13,860 nt of DNA from Lachnoclostridium sp. UBA7122 (GTDB lineage: Bacteria; Bacillota; Clostridia; Lachnospirales; Lachnospiraceae): contig DKXQ01000164.1 in the NCBI GenBank assembly GCA_002493085.1, forward strand, positions 1 to 13,860, written 5' to 3'. Positions 7,703 through 13,860 of the stretch are shown piece after piece. The position numbers were made by a program, and so were the translations under genes. The number at the start of each line of letters is the position of its first letter. Position 1 is the stretch's first letter. Under the pieces are notes generated by a model. That model was given only the letters and a program-made list of their open reading frames with translations. It did no database searches and was not told the DNA's origin.

Positions 7703-9406
7703 ATGATAAGATTATCACAGGCCAGGTTACAGGCAGAATCTGTGCTTAAAGTTTCGCCAGAAGCAGATGCAAGGCATGGAATAATTACAGATGAAGAAAA
7801 AAAACTTGTGTTATCTGCTGTTGCTAAAAAATTTGGTATACCAGACAGGGAAATAAACAATTTCAGGATACAAAAGAAATCGTTAGATGCAAGAAATAAA
7901 AATAATAAGAAAACTATTAATTTTATTTACCATGTAGAGTTTAACTGTAAAAACGAGCAAAAACTAATAAAACGTTATTGCAGGAATGATGCTTCTTTAC
8001 TGCCAGATATTCCAGATAAAAAATATACAGGTAAACCAGTTTTTATAAATAACAGTAAAGATAGCCATATAATTATTGCCGGTATGGGACCAGCAGGATT
8101 ATTTGCAGCATTAGAGCTTGCAAGGGCAGGACTGCAGCCTGTTGTGCTTGAGCGGGGAAAAGATATAGATGAGCGCCAGAGAATTGTTGAAATGTTCTGG
8201 AATGGCGGAAAGTTAAATACAGAGTGCAATGTCCAGTTTGGTGAAGGCGGTGCAGGTACATTTTCAGATGGCAAGTTAAATACCCTGGTAAAGGATAAAG
8301 ATGGATATAACCGCAGGGTTTTAAATACCCTGGCAGAATATGGCGCACCATCTGAAATACTGTACCTGCAGAAACCACATATAGGGACAGACAGGCTTAG
8401 AGGTGTTGTAAAGGCACTGCGGGAAGAAATTATAAGACTTGGCGGCACAATATATTTTGATACAAAACTGGATGGAATAATGTGCACAGCAGACGGTATA
8501 AACAGCATAAAAATTTCCAGAAATATTTGTAATAATAACAGCAGTACAGGTGAAATATTAAATTGTACCCATCTTATACTTGCAATAGGGCACAGTGCCC
8601 GTGATACTTTTTATAAGTTAAATAAAAACGGAATATATATGGAGCCAAAGCCGTTTGCAATTGGAGTACGTGTCGAACATCCACAGAAAATGATAGGGTA
8701 TAACCAGTATGGCAGCCTTTATACAAAGCTTCCAGTGGCAGACTATAAGCTTTCTTATACCACTAAGACAGGACGCGGGGTCTATTCATTCTGTATGTGT
8801 CCAGGCGGCTATGTTGTAAATGCATCGTCAGAGCATGGACGGCTTGCAGTAAATGGAATGAGCAACTATGAACGCAACGGAAGAAATGCAAACAGTGCCA
8901 TAGTTGTTACTATTTCTATAGAAGATTTTGGAGGACATGGAGCACTTGCAGGTGTAGAATTCCAGCACCGATGGGAAGAAAAAGCTTATAAACAGGCAGA
9001 TGGTAAAATTCCTGTACAGCTTTTTGGCGATTTTTGCAGGAATATAAAAAGCACAGGCTTTGGAGAAATTATTCCAGATATGAAAGGCAGTTATGAATTT
9101 GGCAATGTCAGGACTGTGCTTCCTTCTTTTGCTGGTGATGCAATAGCAGAAGGAATAGAAGCATTTGGGAAAAAAATTAAAGGATACTCAAGGGAAGATG
9201 TAGTAGTTTCAGGTATAGAAAGCAGAACATCATCACCTGTAAGAATCAGGCGTGATGAAAGCTTACAGTCTAATATACATGGGATATATCCATGTGGCGA
9301 AGGAGCGGGATATGCAGGTGGCATAACATCTGCGGCAGCAGATGGGATACGTGTTGCAGAGGCTGTTATAAATAATATAGGAGTATGCAGAAAGAAGCTG
9401 CATTGA
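7703..9406 (+). CDS. COG2509-type NAD(P)/FAD-dependent oxidoreductase
   Basis: This 567-residue flavoprotein belongs to a large family of 'FAD-dependent dehydrogenases' common in Firmicutes, with no confirmed substrate. It has an N-terminal extension of about 120 residues that is typical of the family. The dinucleotide-binding loop GMGPAG follows at residues 127-132, with E150 at the end of the second strand. The family hallmark GEGGAGTFSDGKLNT is at about 180-194, and a C-terminal FAD motif containing PCGEGAGYAGGITSAAADG lies near the end. No membrane segment is visible, so it is probably cytoplasmic. It lies 19 bases after nagA and 6 bases before the cyclo-ligase gene. The ribosome binding site (GAAAGG at 7684-7689) is 13 bases from the ATG, rather far. 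It is the second flavoprotein in the window but is not a close relative of the first. Confidence 0.9.
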   Translation: MIRLSQARLQAESVLKVSPEADARHGIITDEEKKLVLSAVAKKFGIPDREINNFRIQKKSLDARNKNNKKTINFIYHVEFNCKNEQKLIKRYCRNDASLLPDIPDKKYTGKPVFINNSKDSHIIIAGMGPAGLFAALELARAGLQPVVLERGKDIDERQRIVEMFWNGGKLNTECNVQFGEGGAGTFSDGKLNTLVKDKDGYNRRVLNTLAEYGAPSEILYLQKPHIGTDRLRGVVKALREEIIRLGGTIYFDTKLDGIMCTADGINSIKISRNICNNNSSTGEILNCTHLILAIGHSARDTFYKLNKNGIYMEPKPFAIGVRVEHPQKMIGYNQYGSLYTKLPVADYKLSYTTKTGRGVYSFCMCPGGYVVNASSEHGRLAVNGMSNYERNGRNANSAIVVTISIEDFGGHGALAGVEFQHRWEEKAYKQADGKIPVQLFGDFCRNIKSTGFGEIIPDMKGSYEFGNVRTVLPSFAGDAIAEGIEAFGKKIKGYSREDVVVSGIESRTSSPVRIRRDESLQSNIHGIYPCGEGAGYAGGITSAAADGIRVAEAVINNIGVCRKKLH

Positions 9407-9412
9407 AAATAT

Positions 9413-9970
9413 ATGGATAAAAATATATTGCGGGAAAGGATGAAAAAGTTAAGGGCAGGACTCTCTATATATGAAAGAGAGCAGCGCAACCAGTATTTGT
9501 ACAATAATTTTATGGCTCTTAAAATTCTGGAAAAGGCAAAATGGATTTATATGTTTGTATCATATGGGACAGAGGCAGACACACTAAAAATTATAGAAGC
9601 GTTACTTAAACCAGGGCATAAAAAAGTTGCAGTTCCACGTATTTCCGGCAAAGAGATGGAATTTTATGCAATAAGCCGGACAGATGATTTAAAGCCAGGA
9701 TACAGGGGAATTTTAGAACCTGTAAGTAGCACACCTGTTTTAGAATCTAATGTAATAATGGTTATGCCAGGACTTGCATTTGATGTATGCCATGGGCGGA
9801 TAGGATATGGCGGTGGGTATTATGACAGGTATCTTTGCCGGCATAAAAATGATAATATTTATAAAATTGCCTTAGCATATGATTTTCAGGTACTGAAGAC
9901 AGAAAAAATTGCAGCAGAGCCACATGATATACGCCCGGATATTATAGTTACAGATAAAAGTATATATTAA
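9413..9970 (+). CDS. 5-formyltetrahydrofolate cyclo-ligase
   Basis: The enzyme (MTHFS; 185 residues) uses ATP to convert 5-formyltetrahydrofolate to 5,10-methenyltetrahydrofolate, returning this storage or side-product form to the one-carbon pool. Family features are in order: an N-terminal LRERMKKLRAGLS helix that carries the phosphate-binding basic residues, YGTEADT (about 51-57), VPRISGKEMEFY (about 74-85), the PGLAFD motif (about 119-124) and RIGYGGGYYDRYL (about 129-141). The first ATG is only 6 bases after the preceding stop and has no clear ribosome binding site, which suggests translational coupling. An internal ATG at 9440 has AAAGG upstream but would remove conserved N-terminal residues, so the first start is preferred. 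It is the last gene of the operon. Confidence 0.93.
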   Translation: MDKNILRERMKKLRAGLSIYEREQRNQYLYNNFMALKILEKAKWIYMFVSYGTEADTLKIIEALLKPGHKKVAVPRISGKEMEFYAISRTDDLKPGYRGILEPVSSTPVLESNVIMVMPGLAFDVCHGRIGYGGGYYDRYLCRHKNDNIYKIALAYDFQVLKTEKIAAEPHDIRPDIIVTDKSIY

Positions 9971-10127
9971 GAATGGTGTGCATAATTTTTAGTTTAGAAT
10001 TGAACACAGTTTCTTCAAATATTAAACACAAGTACTACATAATTGGCTGTTAATATATGTTTATAAACAAAAAACAGACAGTTAAAAAACTTTAAATATA
10101 TGTGTTTAGTGGAAGGGGAAATTTTAT
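9971..10127 (+). promoter_or_regulatory. AT-rich upstream region of the htrA-like gene
   Basis: These 157 bases should hold the end of the preceding operon and the promoter of the protease gene. I see no GC-rich terminator hairpin and no clear -35/-10 pair at proper spacing. TTGAAC (about 10000) and TTGGCT (10043-10048) are possible -35 boxes but lack a good -10. The ribosome binding site AAGGGG (10113-10118) is 9 bases before the first ATG. I find no CIRCE or CtsR-type repeat. Confidence 0.3.
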
Positions 10128-11465
10128 ATGATGAATAAAAATTTTTTAAAAATCACAACTTATGCGGCAATTTTTGGTATTGTTGGAGGAATGAGCTTTG
10201 AGGGTGTAACACGTATTTCGGATAAATTAATTAACGATACAGCTATTGAAAGTCCTGCTGCCAATTTGGAAAAAGATAACCAAAACAGCAGTGAAAATAC
10301 AACAAAAAGTACAACAGAAAGTACAGCAGAAAACCAGACAAATACAATAAAGACATCTTCAGAACGTTCAAATGGTGTATCAGATATTGTTGATGATGTG
10401 CTTCCATCTATAGTTGCGATTGATGTTACCGCAACACTTACTAACACTGATTTCTTTGGGCGGACATACCAGCAGGATTCTGAAGGCAGTGGTTCAGGGA
10501 TAATAGTTGCAAGGGATGAAGATTATATTTACATTGCAACTAATAACCATGTTGTATCAGATACCAATAACTCATCTGTTAAAGAATCTGTTAAAGTATC
10601 TATCAGGTTTTATGATGACAGTGTGTGCAGTGCAGAGGTTAAAGGCACAGACTCAGCAGCGGACCTGGCTGTTGTGGCAGTTAAACTTTCAGATATTTCA
10701 AATGAAACTATGGGAAAAATCCAAGTGGCAACACTTGGCGATTCTGACAATGTAAAAGTAGGAGAGCAGGCAATAGCTATTGGAAATGCTCTTGGATATG
10801 GAACTTCTGTAACAGTTGGCTATATAAGTGCAAAGGACAGGGAAGTGCAGGGCGAAGATGTCAATATGAAACTTATACAGACAGATGCCGCAATTAATCC
10901 AGGCAACAGCGGTGGTGCACTTGTCAGTGCTGATGGTACAGTAATTGGCATTAATTCAGCAAAGTACGCTGAAACATCAGTTGAAGGCATGGGATTTGCT
11001 ATTCCTGTCAACACAGCAAAACCTATTATTGACAGCATTATAAAAGCAGAAGCTGTACCAGAAGACCAGGCAGCTTATCTTGGAATAAGAGGTAAGGATG
11101 TAATTTCTGAGTATGCAGAGTACCTTAATATTCCAGAGGGAATATACATTGAAGAAGTTACAGAAGATGCACCTGCTTCTAAAGCTGGAATAAAGAGTGG
11201 TGATATCATTGTAAAATTTAATGGCATGGATGTCAAAAATATGGACAGCCTTCAGGAAAAGCTTGCACTATGCCGGGCAGGTGATAAAGCAGATATTGTT
11301 ATAAAAAGAACCAGCGATGGCCAGTATGTAGAAAAAACTATGACTGTAACCCTTGGTAAAAAATCAGATGCTGAAACTGGTGATAACTCTGACAACAGCA
11401 ATGGTGGCAATAACAGCAATAGTGAAAACGGCAATGGTGGTATCCAGAAAAATTTCTTGCAATAG
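10128..11465 (+). CDS. htrA: HtrA/DegP-type membrane-tethered serine protease with one PDZ domain
   Basis: The 445-residue protein is an S1C-family protease that degrades or refolds damaged envelope proteins outside the cytoplasmic membrane. An N-terminal helix (about 9-25) anchors it. A Ser/Thr/Asn/Glu-rich linker (about 45-85) follows, then the trypsin-like domain with catalytic triad H141 (TNNHVV), D179 (SAADLAVV) and S261 (NPGNSGGAL), and then one PDZ domain at about 313-409. The last 36 residues are Asn/Gly/Ser-rich and look disordered. This is the usual Firmicute HtrA/YycK-like layout, with the triad intact. Two ATGs stand side by side (10128 and 10131); either fits the AAGGGG site. The gene appears monocistronic, and the -35 box of the next promoter lies in its last two sense codons and extends to the stop. 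Confidence 0.93.
   Translation: MMNKNFLKITTYAAIFGIVGGMSFEGVTRISDKLINDTAIESPAANLEKDNQNSSENTTKSTTESTAENQTNTIKTSSERSNGVSDIVDDVLPSIVAIDVTATLTNTDFFGRTYQQDSEGSGSGIIVARDEDYIYIATNNHVVSDTNNSSVKESVKVSIRFYDDSVCSAEVKGTDSAADLAVVAVKLSDISNETMGKIQVATLGDSDNVKVGEQAIAIGNALGYGTSVTVGYISAKDREVQGEDVNMKLIQTDAAINPGNSGGALVSADGTVIGINSAKYAETSVEGMGFAIPVNTAKPIIDSIIKAEAVPEDQAAYLGIRGKDVISEYAEYLNIPEGIYIEEVTEDAPASKAGIKSGDIIVKFNGMDVKNMDSLQEKLALCRAGDKADIVIKRTSDGQYVEKTMTVTLGKKSDAETGDNSDNSNGGNNSNSENGNGGIQKNFLQ
10296..10331 (+). repeat. Degenerate 12-base tandem repeat in the protease linker
   Basis: Three in-frame 12-base units encode N-T-T-K, S-T-T-E and S-T-A-E. The second and third units (10308-10319 and 10320-10331) differ at one base. 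The repeat forms part of the low-complexity linker between the membrane helix and the protease domain and could vary in copy number by slippage. Confidence 0.6.
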
Positions 11466-11485
11466 TTATGATATTATGTTATTAT
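11457..11485 (+). promoter_or_regulatory. Extended -10 promoter of rpsO
   Basis: TTGCAA (11457-11462), a 17-base spacer ending in TGT, and TATTAT (11480-11485) make a strong vegetative promoter with an extended -10 TG at 11477-11478. The -35 box is formed by the last two sense codons of the htrA-like gene. Transcription would start near 11492, about 90 bases before the rpsO ATG, leaving a leader long enough for regulation. Confidence 0.65.
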
Positions 11486-11510
11486 ACAAAAGTTGTAAAA
11501 ATTAATAAAG

Positions 11511-11577
11511 CCTCTGCCCAGGACATGGACACTCCGCCCAGTTCTTAGCAGCAGGAAAAAGACATGATATCAGGAGG
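11511..11577 (+). promoter_or_regulatory. Structured rpsO leader, candidate S15 autoregulatory element
   Basis: By eye the leader folds into a two-part hairpin. The outer stem is CCT (11511-11513) with AGG (11553-11555) and CTGC (11514-11517) with GCAG (11548-11551), with C11552 bulged. The inner stem is AGGAC (11520-11524) with GTTCT (11541-11545) and TGG (11526-11528) with CCA (11538-11540), with A11525 bulged and a 9-base loop. The inner stem carries adjacent G-C and G-U pairs, the GU/GC motif that S15 recognises in 16S rRNA and in known rpsO leaders. CCTCTG (11511-11516) could instead pair with the Shine-Dalgarno region CAGGAGG (11571-11577) with one bulge. Such leaders are known for S15 in several bacterial groups; assignment here is inference from the fold and position. 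Confidence 0.5.
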
Positions 11578-11582
11578 AAATT

Positions 11583-11858
11583 ATGATAAGTAAAGAAAAA
11601 AAAGCAGAAATTATTAAAACTTATGGACGTAAACCAGAAGACACAGGTTCTCCAGAAGTACAGATTGCCTTGCTTACAGAGCGTATTATTGAACTTAATG
11701 AGCATTTAAAGGTGAATAAGAAAGACCATCATTCAAGACGTGGCCTTTTAAAGATGGTTGGACAGAGACGTAACCTTCTTGCTTATTTAAAGAAAAAAGA
11801 CCTTGAAGCTTACCGTACCCTTATTGGGAAATTAGGATTAAGGGATGTAATTAAATAA
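11583..11858 (+). CDS. rpsO: 30S ribosomal protein S15
   Basis: This 91-residue protein is bacterial S15 (uS15), which binds 16S rRNA early in assembly of the 30S platform. The hallmark sequences TGSPEVQIALLTERI (about 21-35), LNEHLKVNKKDHHSRRGLLKMVGQRR (about 38-63) and the ending LIGKLGLRD are all present, and the length is within the usual 88-91. AGGAGG at 11572-11577 is five bases before the ATG. It has its own promoter and terminator, so it is a monocistronic unit. The gene for polynucleotide phosphorylase (pnp), which often follows rpsO, is not downstream here. Confidence 0.98.
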   Translation: MISKEKKAEIIKTYGRKPEDTGSPEVQIALLTERIIELNEHLKVNKKDHHSRRGLLKMVGQRRNLLAYLKKKDLEAYRTLIGKLGLRDVIK

Positions 11859-11877
11859 TAACAACTTGCTAAAGTTT

Positions 11878-11914
11878 AACCCAGGGTAAAGCATATGCAT
11901 TACCCTGGGTTTTT
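11878..11914 (+). terminator. Rho-independent terminator of rpsO
   Basis: AACCCAGGGTAA (11878-11889) and TTACCCTGGGTT (11900-11911) form a perfect 12-bp stem around a 10-base loop (itself containing GCATATGC), and the 3' arm runs into TTTTT (11910-11914). It starts 20 bases after the rpsO stop. On the other strand it lies about 43 bases past the arcC stop; the trailing bases there (TTAAACTTT) are a poor U tract, so it may work only weakly for arcC. Confidence 0.92.
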
Positions 11915-11957
11915 AAAATGAGGAATTCAGAGAGTTGAAGCAGACCTGTCCGCTTTG

Positions 11958-12890
11958 TCAGCATGTAATCACAGTACCTGTCTTGCCTGTTATTCCATCA
12001 ATAGCAGTGTTAATACTTGTTATTATTGCTTTGTGTGCTGGTGATGATGATGCAAATGAAACTGCTGCTTCAACTTTTGGAAGCATAGCACCAGAGGAGA
12101 ACTGTTTTTCATCAATATATTTTACAGCTTCTTCAACTGTCATACTGTCAAGTTGTTTTTCATCAGGTGTTCCAAAGTTTAAACACACCTTCTCAACGCC
12201 TGTAAGCAGAAGAAGTATATCTGCACCCAGTTCTTCAGCAAGGCATGCACTTGTTACATCTTTTTCAATAACTGCACTTGCACCTTTAAGGCGTGTCCCC
12301 TGCTGAAGCACAGGTATCCCGCCGCCACCGGCAGCAATTACAATCTGGCCAGCATCCATCAGTGTCTTAATAGCGTCAAGTTCATAAATTTCCATAGGAC
12401 GCGGGGCAGCGATAATGCGTCTGTATCCTTTTCCCTCTTCAAATTCAACATGGTTTCCTTTTTTTTCTTCTGCTTTTGCTTCTTCTTCTGTCATATACCG
12501 TCCGATTAATTTTTTAGGATATGAAAATGCTGTATCAAATGGGTCAACACGTACCTGTGTAATAATTGTAGAAACAGGTTTATATATTCCCCTGTTTAAA
12601 AGTTCTGTCCTTATTTCATTCTGCAGGTCATAGCCTATATATCCCTGGCTCATTGCACTGCAGATAGACATAGGTGCAACTGTATTAGATGGTTCAAGGC
12701 GGCTGAATTCTGCCATTGCAGAGTGAATCATGCCAACCTGTGGGCCATTGCTGTGTGTTATTACAATATTAAACTTAGCTTCAGCTAAATCTGCAATTGC
12801 AGCAGCTGCGTTTCTGGCTGCTTTTTTCTGTTCAGGAAAAGTTCTTCCAAGTGCACTGTGTCCAAGTGCAACGACAATATTTTTGCTCAT
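11958..12890 (-). CDS. arcC: Carbamate kinase
   Basis: Carbamate kinase transfers phosphate from carbamoyl phosphate to ADP, giving ATP, CO2 and ammonia; it is the last step of arginine deiminase, agmatine or allantoin/purine fermentation. The 310-residue protein has normal length. THSNGPQVG (about 45-53), the AAGGGGIPV glycine loop (about 186-194), EKDVTSA with K210 and the C-terminal GAMLPKVEAA with K272 are intact. The N-terminal loop reads ALGHSALG (8-15) where arginine-pathway enzymes have ALGGNALG. I recall GHxAL variants in other clostridial carbamate kinases, so this may mark a subfamily rather than loss of activity. GGAGG lies 9 bases before the ATG. No arcA, arcB, antiporter or transcarbamylase gene is adjacent, so the pathway feeding it cannot be read from this window. 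Confidence 0.94.
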   Translation of the reverse strand: MSKNIVVALGHSALGRTFPEQKKAARNAAAAIADLAEAKFNIVITHSNGPQVGMIHSAMAEFSRLEPSNTVAPMSICSAMSQGYIGYDLQNEIRTELLNRGIYKPVSTIITQVRVDPFDTAFSYPKKLIGRYMTEEEAKAEEKKGNHVEFEEGKGYRRIIAAPRPMEIYELDAIKTLMDAGQIVIAAGGGGIPVLQQGTRLKGASAVIEKDVTSACLAEELGADILLLLTGVEKVCLNFGTPDEKQLDSMTVEEAVKYIDEKQFSSGAMLPKVEAAVSFASSSPAHKAIITSINTAIDGITGKTGTVITC

Positions 12891-12922
12891 AATATAAGCC
12901 TCCGTTTACGTATTTATCTTTT

Positions 12923-12951
12923 ATTGTACTATATCATCTTCTTTTTTGCAA
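12923..12951 (-). promoter_or_regulatory. Promoter of arcC
   Basis: On the minus strand TTGCAA (12951-12946), a 17-base spacer and TACAAT (12928-12923) form a strong sigma-A-type promoter about 33 bases ahead of the arcC start codon. It uses the same TTGCAA -35 box as the rpsO promoter. I see no ArgR-type operator near it by eye. Confidence 0.62.
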
Positions 12952-12963
12952 ATGGCTATTTGA

Positions 12964-13007
12964 CGTGTCTGGATATAATTATTTTCTCTGGAAAATATCC
13001 AGGCACG
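12964..13007. repeat. Long imperfect inverted repeat between arcC and the upstream gene
   Basis: CGTG-T-CTGGATAT (12964-12976) is complementary to ATATCCAG-G-CACG (12995-13007): 13 pairs with one T:G position (a C:A mismatch on the minus strand). The 18-base centre contains a smaller TTTTC/GAAAA-type pairing on the minus strand. It lies just past the 3' end of the small gene at 13042 and upstream of the arcC promoter. It may end the upstream transcript, but there is no U tract on either side, so it is not a standard intrinsic terminator. Confidence 0.55.
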
Positions 13008-13041
13008 CCTTTGCTGGCATATTGGCTATAACGAAATACAG

Positions 13042-13305
13042 TTATTTCTTCATAAAAGCTTTCATGAACTCAAACTGTTTCATCTGTGCAGGAGTAAGTT
13101 CCTGTAGAAATATTTGTGTCAGCAGGTCATTTTCCTCTTTGGTAAAAGATATATTATTTTGTTTTAACTGCATATTCCAGTTTGTAATTATTGGAAGCGC
13201 ATCGTTTATATTTTTTCCATTTAATGAGTTAAATAAAAACTCTACCATTGTCCGCTTTCTGGCATCCATTGCAAGAAATGCAGGGTTATTTTTCCAATTA
13301 TCCAA
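13042..13305 (-). CDS. Uncharacterised 87-residue protein
   Basis: I do not recognise a named family. The protein is hydrophilic and probably all-helical, with no membrane segment or signal peptide. It begins MDNWKNNPAFLAMDARK and ends with LTPAQMKQFEFMKAFMKK. The start codon is TTG (complement of 13303-13305), supported by AAAGGAG five bases upstream and by the lack of a better in-frame start. The gene follows the next one by 29 bases on the same strand, so the two are probably co-transcribed. Its C-terminal motif (L-x-P-x-Q-x3-F-x6-M) is shared with that neighbour, which suggests that the two are distant duplicates. I recall similar short proteins in Lachnospiraceae, without function. Confidence 0.7.
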   Translation of the reverse strand: MDNWKNNPAFLAMDARKRTMVEFLFNSLNGKNINDALPIITNWNMQLKQNNISFTKEENDLLTQIFLQELTPAQMKQFEFMKAFMKK

Positions 13306-13317
13306 TATTGCTCCTTT
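13306..13317 (-). promoter_or_regulatory. Ribosome binding site that supports a TTG start
   Basis: On the minus strand AAAGGAG (13317-13311) lies five bases ahead of TTG (13305-13303). There is no in-frame ATG or GTG as well placed, so this site decides the start of the 87-residue protein. Confidence 0.65.
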
Positions 13318-13334
13318 CTGCGCTAATCCAGCGC

Positions 13335-13860
13335 CTATGAATTTCCCATAATGCCTTGAAGCTGCTGGAATGTTGCTTTTTGTTCAGGTGGAAGCTGCGA
13401 CATAAGGAATTCCATCATAAAATTTTTCCCTGGAGGTGCATCTTTATTAAAATTGCCACTGAGTGAACCAAGTCCATTAATAAGCTGGAATAATATGCTT
13501 AACGGAGTGGAATTATTATTGTTAATTTCAGCAGCCTCAAGCATATCAGGATGTGAATTTGTAAATTCACGATAGCTTTTAAACAGCTTATCAGCGTGTA
13601 TAAAATTCAGCAAAACCTGTATTGTTTCAGCTTCCCTTTTGGTACAGTATTCGCGTATATTCATAAGCATTGCCTCAGGGTCTGGCATAAAAGGCTGGCT
13701 TTCTTCACCGTCAAGGCTGCTGATGCTTATATCTGCTGATGGCGGCTGCATTGCAAGGCTTATAAGTGAATTTGCCTGTAACAGTATTTCCATTGCATGC
13801 CTGTTTTCAGGTGCCACGTATGGAAGGGCAGCTTTGAGCATTGCGATGTGGCGTTCCCGT
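13335..13860 (-). CDS. Uncharacterised protein, 5' end outside the window
   Basis: The reading frame stays open from the TAG at 13335 to the window edge. The first ATG inside (13841) would give 168 residues, but the codons before it read on as R-E-R-H-I-A-M-L-K-A-A-L-P-Y-V, which looks like continuous protein, so the true start probably lies beyond 13860. It is hydrophilic and helical, rich in Met, Gln and Asn, with an Asn-rich patch (INNNNS) near the middle and no membrane segment. The C-terminus (LPPEQKATFQQLQGIMGNS) echoes that of the downstream 87-residue protein. Its N-terminal half has a charged linker containing SSLDGEESQPF. I do not recognise a family with a known role, although similar proteins seem common in Lachnospiraceae. 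Confidence 0.65.
   Translation of the reverse strand, partial: RERHIAMLKAALPYVAPENRHAMEILLQANSLISLAMQPPSADISISSLDGEESQPFMPDPEAMLMNIREYCTKREAETIQVLLNFIHADKLFKSYREFTNSHPDMLEAAEINNNNSTPLSILFQLINGLGSLSGNFNKDAPPGKNFMMEFLMSQLPPEQKATFQQLQGIMGNS

Noticed and set aside
7975..8508. Minus-strand open frame of 177 codons within the COG2509 flavoprotein gene
   Set aside because: Covers the conserved FAD-binding region on the opposite strand; no recognisable domain or independent context.
9440..9970. Alternative internal start for the cyclo-ligase at 9440, which has AAAGG upstream
   Set aside because: It would remove the conserved basic N-terminal helix LRERMKKLRAG that the family needs.
11935..12306. 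Plus-strand open frame after rpsO, antisense to arcC
   Set aside because: The carbamate kinase on the other strand is clear, and this frame's product is low-complexity Ser/Thr/Ala.
12965..13351. Plus-strand open frame across the inverted repeat and the small gene at 13042
   Set aside because: Its start lies in the inverted repeat without a ribosome binding site, and the minus-strand gene has a well-placed AAAGGAG and a co-directional neighbour.
1..13860. CRISPR array, tRNA, rRNA, insertion sequence, phage or defence island
   Set aside because: No regularly spaced repeats, tRNA-like folds, transposase or integrase motifs, or defence domains were found on either strand; composition is even throughout.

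Overview
The window is a 13.9 kb piece of AT-rich chromosome from an anaerobic Firmicute, most likely a member of the Clostridia close to Lachnospiraceae. The basis is low GC, heavy use of AGG/AGA and ATA codons, GGAGG-type ribosome binding sites, sigma-A-like promoters with 17-base spacers, and a gene set typical of that group: a membrane-bound MutS-like ATPase, a BaiN/HI0933-type flavoprotein, an EcsC-family protein, a COG2509-type flavoprotein and an arcC-type carbamate kinase. I see no phage, transposon, CRISPR, tRNA or rRNA sequence, and the base and codon style is uniform. This looks like core chromosome rather than an acquired island.

Layout. (1) Positions 210-3929, plus strand: a membrane-anchored MutS-family ATPase, a membrane-anchored protein with a BofC-like C-terminus, and a BaiN/HI0933-family FAD oxidoreductase, closely spaced and probably one operon. 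(2) 3934-4710, minus strand: a ZIP metal transporter, convergent with the flavoprotein and separated from it by only 4 bases. (3) 4899-9970, plus strand: a five-gene run behind a good promoter and a structured leader: EcsC family, glycerophosphodiester phosphodiesterase (4-base overlap), nagA, COG2509 flavoprotein, 5-formyltetrahydrofolate cyclo-ligase. (4) 10128-11465: a membrane-tethered HtrA-type protease with one PDZ domain. (5) 11457-11914: a complete rpsO unit with its own promoter, a structured leader, the S15 gene and a strong intrinsic terminator. (6) 11958-12890, minus strand: a lone carbamate kinase with its own promoter. (7) 13042-13860, minus strand: two small uncharacterised genes whose protein C-termini look alike. 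The second runs off the end of the window.

How the genes fit together. Most are housekeeping or envelope-related: phospholipid-headgroup turnover (GDPD), amino-sugar recycling (NagA), envelope protein quality control (HtrA), metal uptake (ZIP), folate salvage (cyclo-ligase) and ATP generation or nitrogen metabolism from carbamoyl phosphate (ArcC). I do not see a new multi-gene defence or biosynthetic system. The signals most worth a second look are regulatory: the rpsO leader, which can fold into a hairpin with a GU/GC motif and whose 5' arm could instead pair with the Shine-Dalgarno; and the leader before the EcsC gene, which carries a three-codon ORF with a better ribosome binding site than many genes here. 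Protein-level points of interest are the membrane-bound MutS-like ATPase, the altered glycine motif in the carbamate kinase, and the pair of related small proteins at the right edge.
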